Shown: positions 6,395 to 7,763 of the stretch, in pieces | Layout of the letters: the number at the start of each line of letters is the position of its first letter | How positions within the stretch are numbered: position 1 is the first letter of the stretch | Assembly (NCBI GenBank): GCA_937883885.1 | Contig: CAKZXL010000152.1 | Location: 1 to 7,763, forward strand | Length of the DNA stretch: 7,763 bases | Direction of reading: 5' to 3' | Source of the DNA: an uncultured Aquincola sp. | Lineage (GTDB): Bacteria; Pseudomonadota; Gammaproteobacteria; Burkholderiales; Burkholderiaceae | Made by a program: the position numbers and the translations under genes | Notes under the pieces: generated by a model | Databases searched by the model: none | Seen by the model: only the letters and a program-made list of their open reading frames with translations | Told to the model about the DNA's origin: nothing

Positions 6395-6900
6395 GCCGCC
6401 ACCCCGGTGGCCACGAAAGCCTCGCGCCAGGCCGCCAGCTTGCGCTCGAACGACCAGGCCGCGTTGGCCGGGCTGGTGGAAGGCAGCCGCCACACCGGCA
6501 GGCCCAGCGCGCCGGTCATCCGCATCGAGCGGGCCGATTCAGCGCCGTTGTGGGCGATGCCGCGCAGCCCCGGTGCCTGGCGCAGCAGGCCGGCCAGGTC
6601 GTTGGGCCGGGCATCTTCGATGGCACTGTCCAGGCTGCCTTCACGGCGGCAGCCGGCGTACACGTCCCACAGGCCCAGGCCGCGCTGCAGCAGCTCGGCC
6701 AGGCGTTGTTGGTAAGGCATGGATCGCAGGTCGATCTCCCAGAGCGCCGACAGGATCGGCCAGAAATGGTTGCGGGGATGGGCGTAGTACTGCTGCTCGG
6801 CCAGCGAGCGGGCGCCCGGAAAGCTGCCCAGCACCACCAGCCGGGTGTGCGGGGCGATCACCGGGCCCAGGCCGGTGAGCAGCGGCGGCGCGGCCGTCAT
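6391..6900 (-). CDS. Hypoxanthine/deoxyinosine DNA glycosylase (UDG superfamily, family 6-like)
   Basis: The 169-residue product resembles small DNA glycosylases that remove hypoxanthine (deaminated adenine) from DNA as the first step of base-excision repair. It shows VLGSFPGARSL (23-33), the UDG motif-1 region; QQYYAHPRNHFWPIL (36-50), with N44, the asparagine I recall as catalytically important in family 6; GLWDVYAGCRREGSLDSAI (76-94); the core IAHNGAES (115-122); and LPSTSPAN (139-146), the motif-2 loop. The GSFPG...YYAHP.N.FW string is diagnostic of the deoxyinosine glycosylase group and separates it from Ung and Mug. The ATG at 6900 overlaps the tatD stop (ATGA, 6900-6897), and its own stop overlaps the next start. 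A longer reading from 7083 lies inside tatD and is low-complexity, so it was discarded. No Shine-Dalgarno is visible upstream, consistent with coupling to tatD translation. Confidence 0.87.
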   Translation of the reverse strand: MTAAPPLLTGLGPVIAPHTRLVVLGSFPGARSLAEQQYYAHPRNHFWPILSALWEIDLRSMPYQQRLAELLQRGLGLWDVYAGCRREGSLDSAIEDARPNDLAGLLRQAPGLRGIAHNGAESARSMRMTGALGLPVWRLPSTSPANAAWSFERKLAAWREAFVATGVAA

Positions 6901-7718
6901 GCGGCCAGCGCCGCCAGCCGCGGCAGCGCCGCACGGGCATTGTCGGCGGTGCGGCGGGCGGTCTCTTCCAGCGTCCAGCCGCGCAGCCCGGCCAGCGTCT
7001 GCGCGATGCGCGGCAGCTCGGCCGGCTCGTTGCGGCCGGTGGTCTCGCCCTGCGCCCGCGCCTCGGCGGTGCGGTAGATCCAATGCGGCGGAATGTCGGG
7101 TGCGTCGGTCTCCAGCACCGGCACATGCGCCGGCACGCTGGCCGCCAGGTGACGGATCTGCCGCGCCCGCTCATAGGTCATCGCGCCGCCAAAGCCCAGG
7201 CGAAAGCCGCGGTCGATGAAGTGGCCGGCCTGCGCATCGCTGCCATTGAACGCATGCACGATGCCGCCCAGCCCTTCGATGCGGCGCAGGTGCTTGAGCA
7301 GCAGGTCGGCCGAGCGGCGCACATGCACGATCACCGGCAGGCCGGCCTCACGCGCCAGCTTCAGCTGCGCGGCATAAAAGTGCTCCTGCCGGGCCAGGTC
7401 CAGGCCGGGCACGAAGAGGTCGAGCCCGATCTCGCCCACCGCCACCAGGCGCGGGTCGCCGGCATGGCGGCGCAGCTGCTCGGCCAGCTGGTCCAGCTCG
7501 TCGTCGGCCGCCTGGCCCACGTACAGCGGATGGATGCCCAGCGCATAAGCCAAGCCGTGTTCATGCGCCAGCTGGCGCACGGTGTCGAAATGCTTCGCCA
7601 GGATGGCCGGCAGCACCAGCAGGGGCACGCCCGCCGCCCGGGCACGGGCCACCACCTGCGGCCGGTCGGCGTCGAATTCGGGTGCATCCAGGTGCACATG
7701 GGTGTCTATCCAGGACAT
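6897..7718 (-). CDS. TatD-family metal-dependent hydrolase (probable DNase)
   Basis: The 273-residue product is a full-length TatD-family TIM-barrel hydrolase; characterised members are Mg-dependent 3'-5' deoxyribonucleases or D-aminoacyl-tRNA deacylases. All metal ligands are visible: H7 and H9 in DTHVHLD (5-11), E96 in VGEIGLD (94-100), H132 in IVHVRRS (130-136), H155 in HAFNGS (155-160) and D205 in ETDAPDIPP (203-211). GIHP (61-64) and the C-terminal NxxxxF-like helix region (near N260) are also typical. It begins the run of five minus-strand genes. Its stop overlaps the start of the DNA glycosylase gene, which supports a nucleic-acid role. Upstream only 45 bases remain in the window and no promoter can be recognised. 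It is a TatD paralogue; which of TatD, YcfH or YjjV it matches best cannot be told by eye, so no symbol is given. Confidence 0.95.
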   Translation of the reverse strand: MSWIDTHVHLDAPEFDADRPQVVARARAAGVPLLVLPAILAKHFDTVRQLAHEHGLAYALGIHPLYVGQAADDELDQLAEQLRRHAGDPRLVAVGEIGLDLFVPGLDLARQEHFYAAQLKLAREAGLPVIVHVRRSADLLLKHLRRIEGLGGIVHAFNGSDAQAGHFIDRGFRLGFGGAMTYERARQIRHLAASVPAHVPVLETDAPDIPPHWIYRTAEARAQGETTGRNEPAELPRIAQTLAGLRGWTLEETARRTADNARAALPRLAALAA

Positions 7719-7763
7719 GGCACGGATGATGCCGGAGTGCGGCCAAGGGCCGGCTGGCTGCGC

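Noticed and set aside
6395..6493. N-terminal extension of the spermidine synthase-like protein to 6493
   Set aside because: It lies wholly within the glycosylase gene and is Gly/Arg-rich; the ATGA overlap start at 6394 is better.
6901..7083. N-terminal extension of the DNA glycosylase to 7083
   Set aside because: It lies inside tatD and is an Arg/Ala-rich shadow; the start at 6900 gives the usual family length.
7719..7763. The 45 bases upstream of tatD as a promoter or the end of another gene
   Set aside because: Too short to judge; no promoter motif or supported coding frame is visible.

Overview
The window is very GC-rich, with codons heavily biased to G or C in third position. This produces long, meaningless open frames opposite almost every gene. 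Gene content, protein style and the Tct transporter point to a betaproteobacterium, most likely of the order Burkholderiales (Leptothrix/Rubrivivax/Ideonella-like lineages would fit). This placement is by impression, not by a search. I see no rRNA or tRNA gene, CRISPR array, insertion sequence, integrase or phage gene; it reads as ordinary, densely packed chromosome.

Layout, left to right. (1) Positions 1-975, minus strand: tctB followed by the 5' end of tctA, the small and large membrane subunits of a tripartite tricarboxylate transporter; tctA runs off the left edge. (2) Positions 976-1180: a roughly 205-base divergent intergenic region with a candidate tctB promoter and two short perfect inverted repeats. 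(3) Positions 1181-1855, plus strand: one gene for an acyltransferase of the GNAT/autoinducer-synthase fold, most like FeeM-type N-acyl amino acid synthases. (4) Positions 1869-7718, minus strand: five genes transcribed in the order tatD-type metal-dependent hydrolase, family-6 hypoxanthine/deoxyinosine DNA glycosylase, spermidine synthase-like protein, GspE/PulE-type secretion ATPase, membrane-bound hybrid histidine kinase. The first three are joined by two ATGA stop/start overlaps, the ATPase follows after 15 bases, and the kinase after 56 bases.

How they may work together. The TatD hydrolase and the DNA glycosylase make a plausible DNA-repair/nucleic-acid-processing pair. The spermidine synthase-like protein, the ATPase and the kinase have no obvious shared pathway. 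The ATPase is an orphan here, with no other type II secretion or type IV pilus gene beside it. The kinase has a membrane-embedded input region and a terminal receiver, but no output protein in the window. It meets the acyltransferase gene tail to tail, 13 bases apart.

Most worth a second look: the acyltransferase, which keeps the spacing of the charged residues invariant in LuxI-type signal synthases and sits next to a membrane sensor kinase, and the orphan secretion ATPase in an operon with DNA-repair-type genes. Nothing in the window proves a new system.
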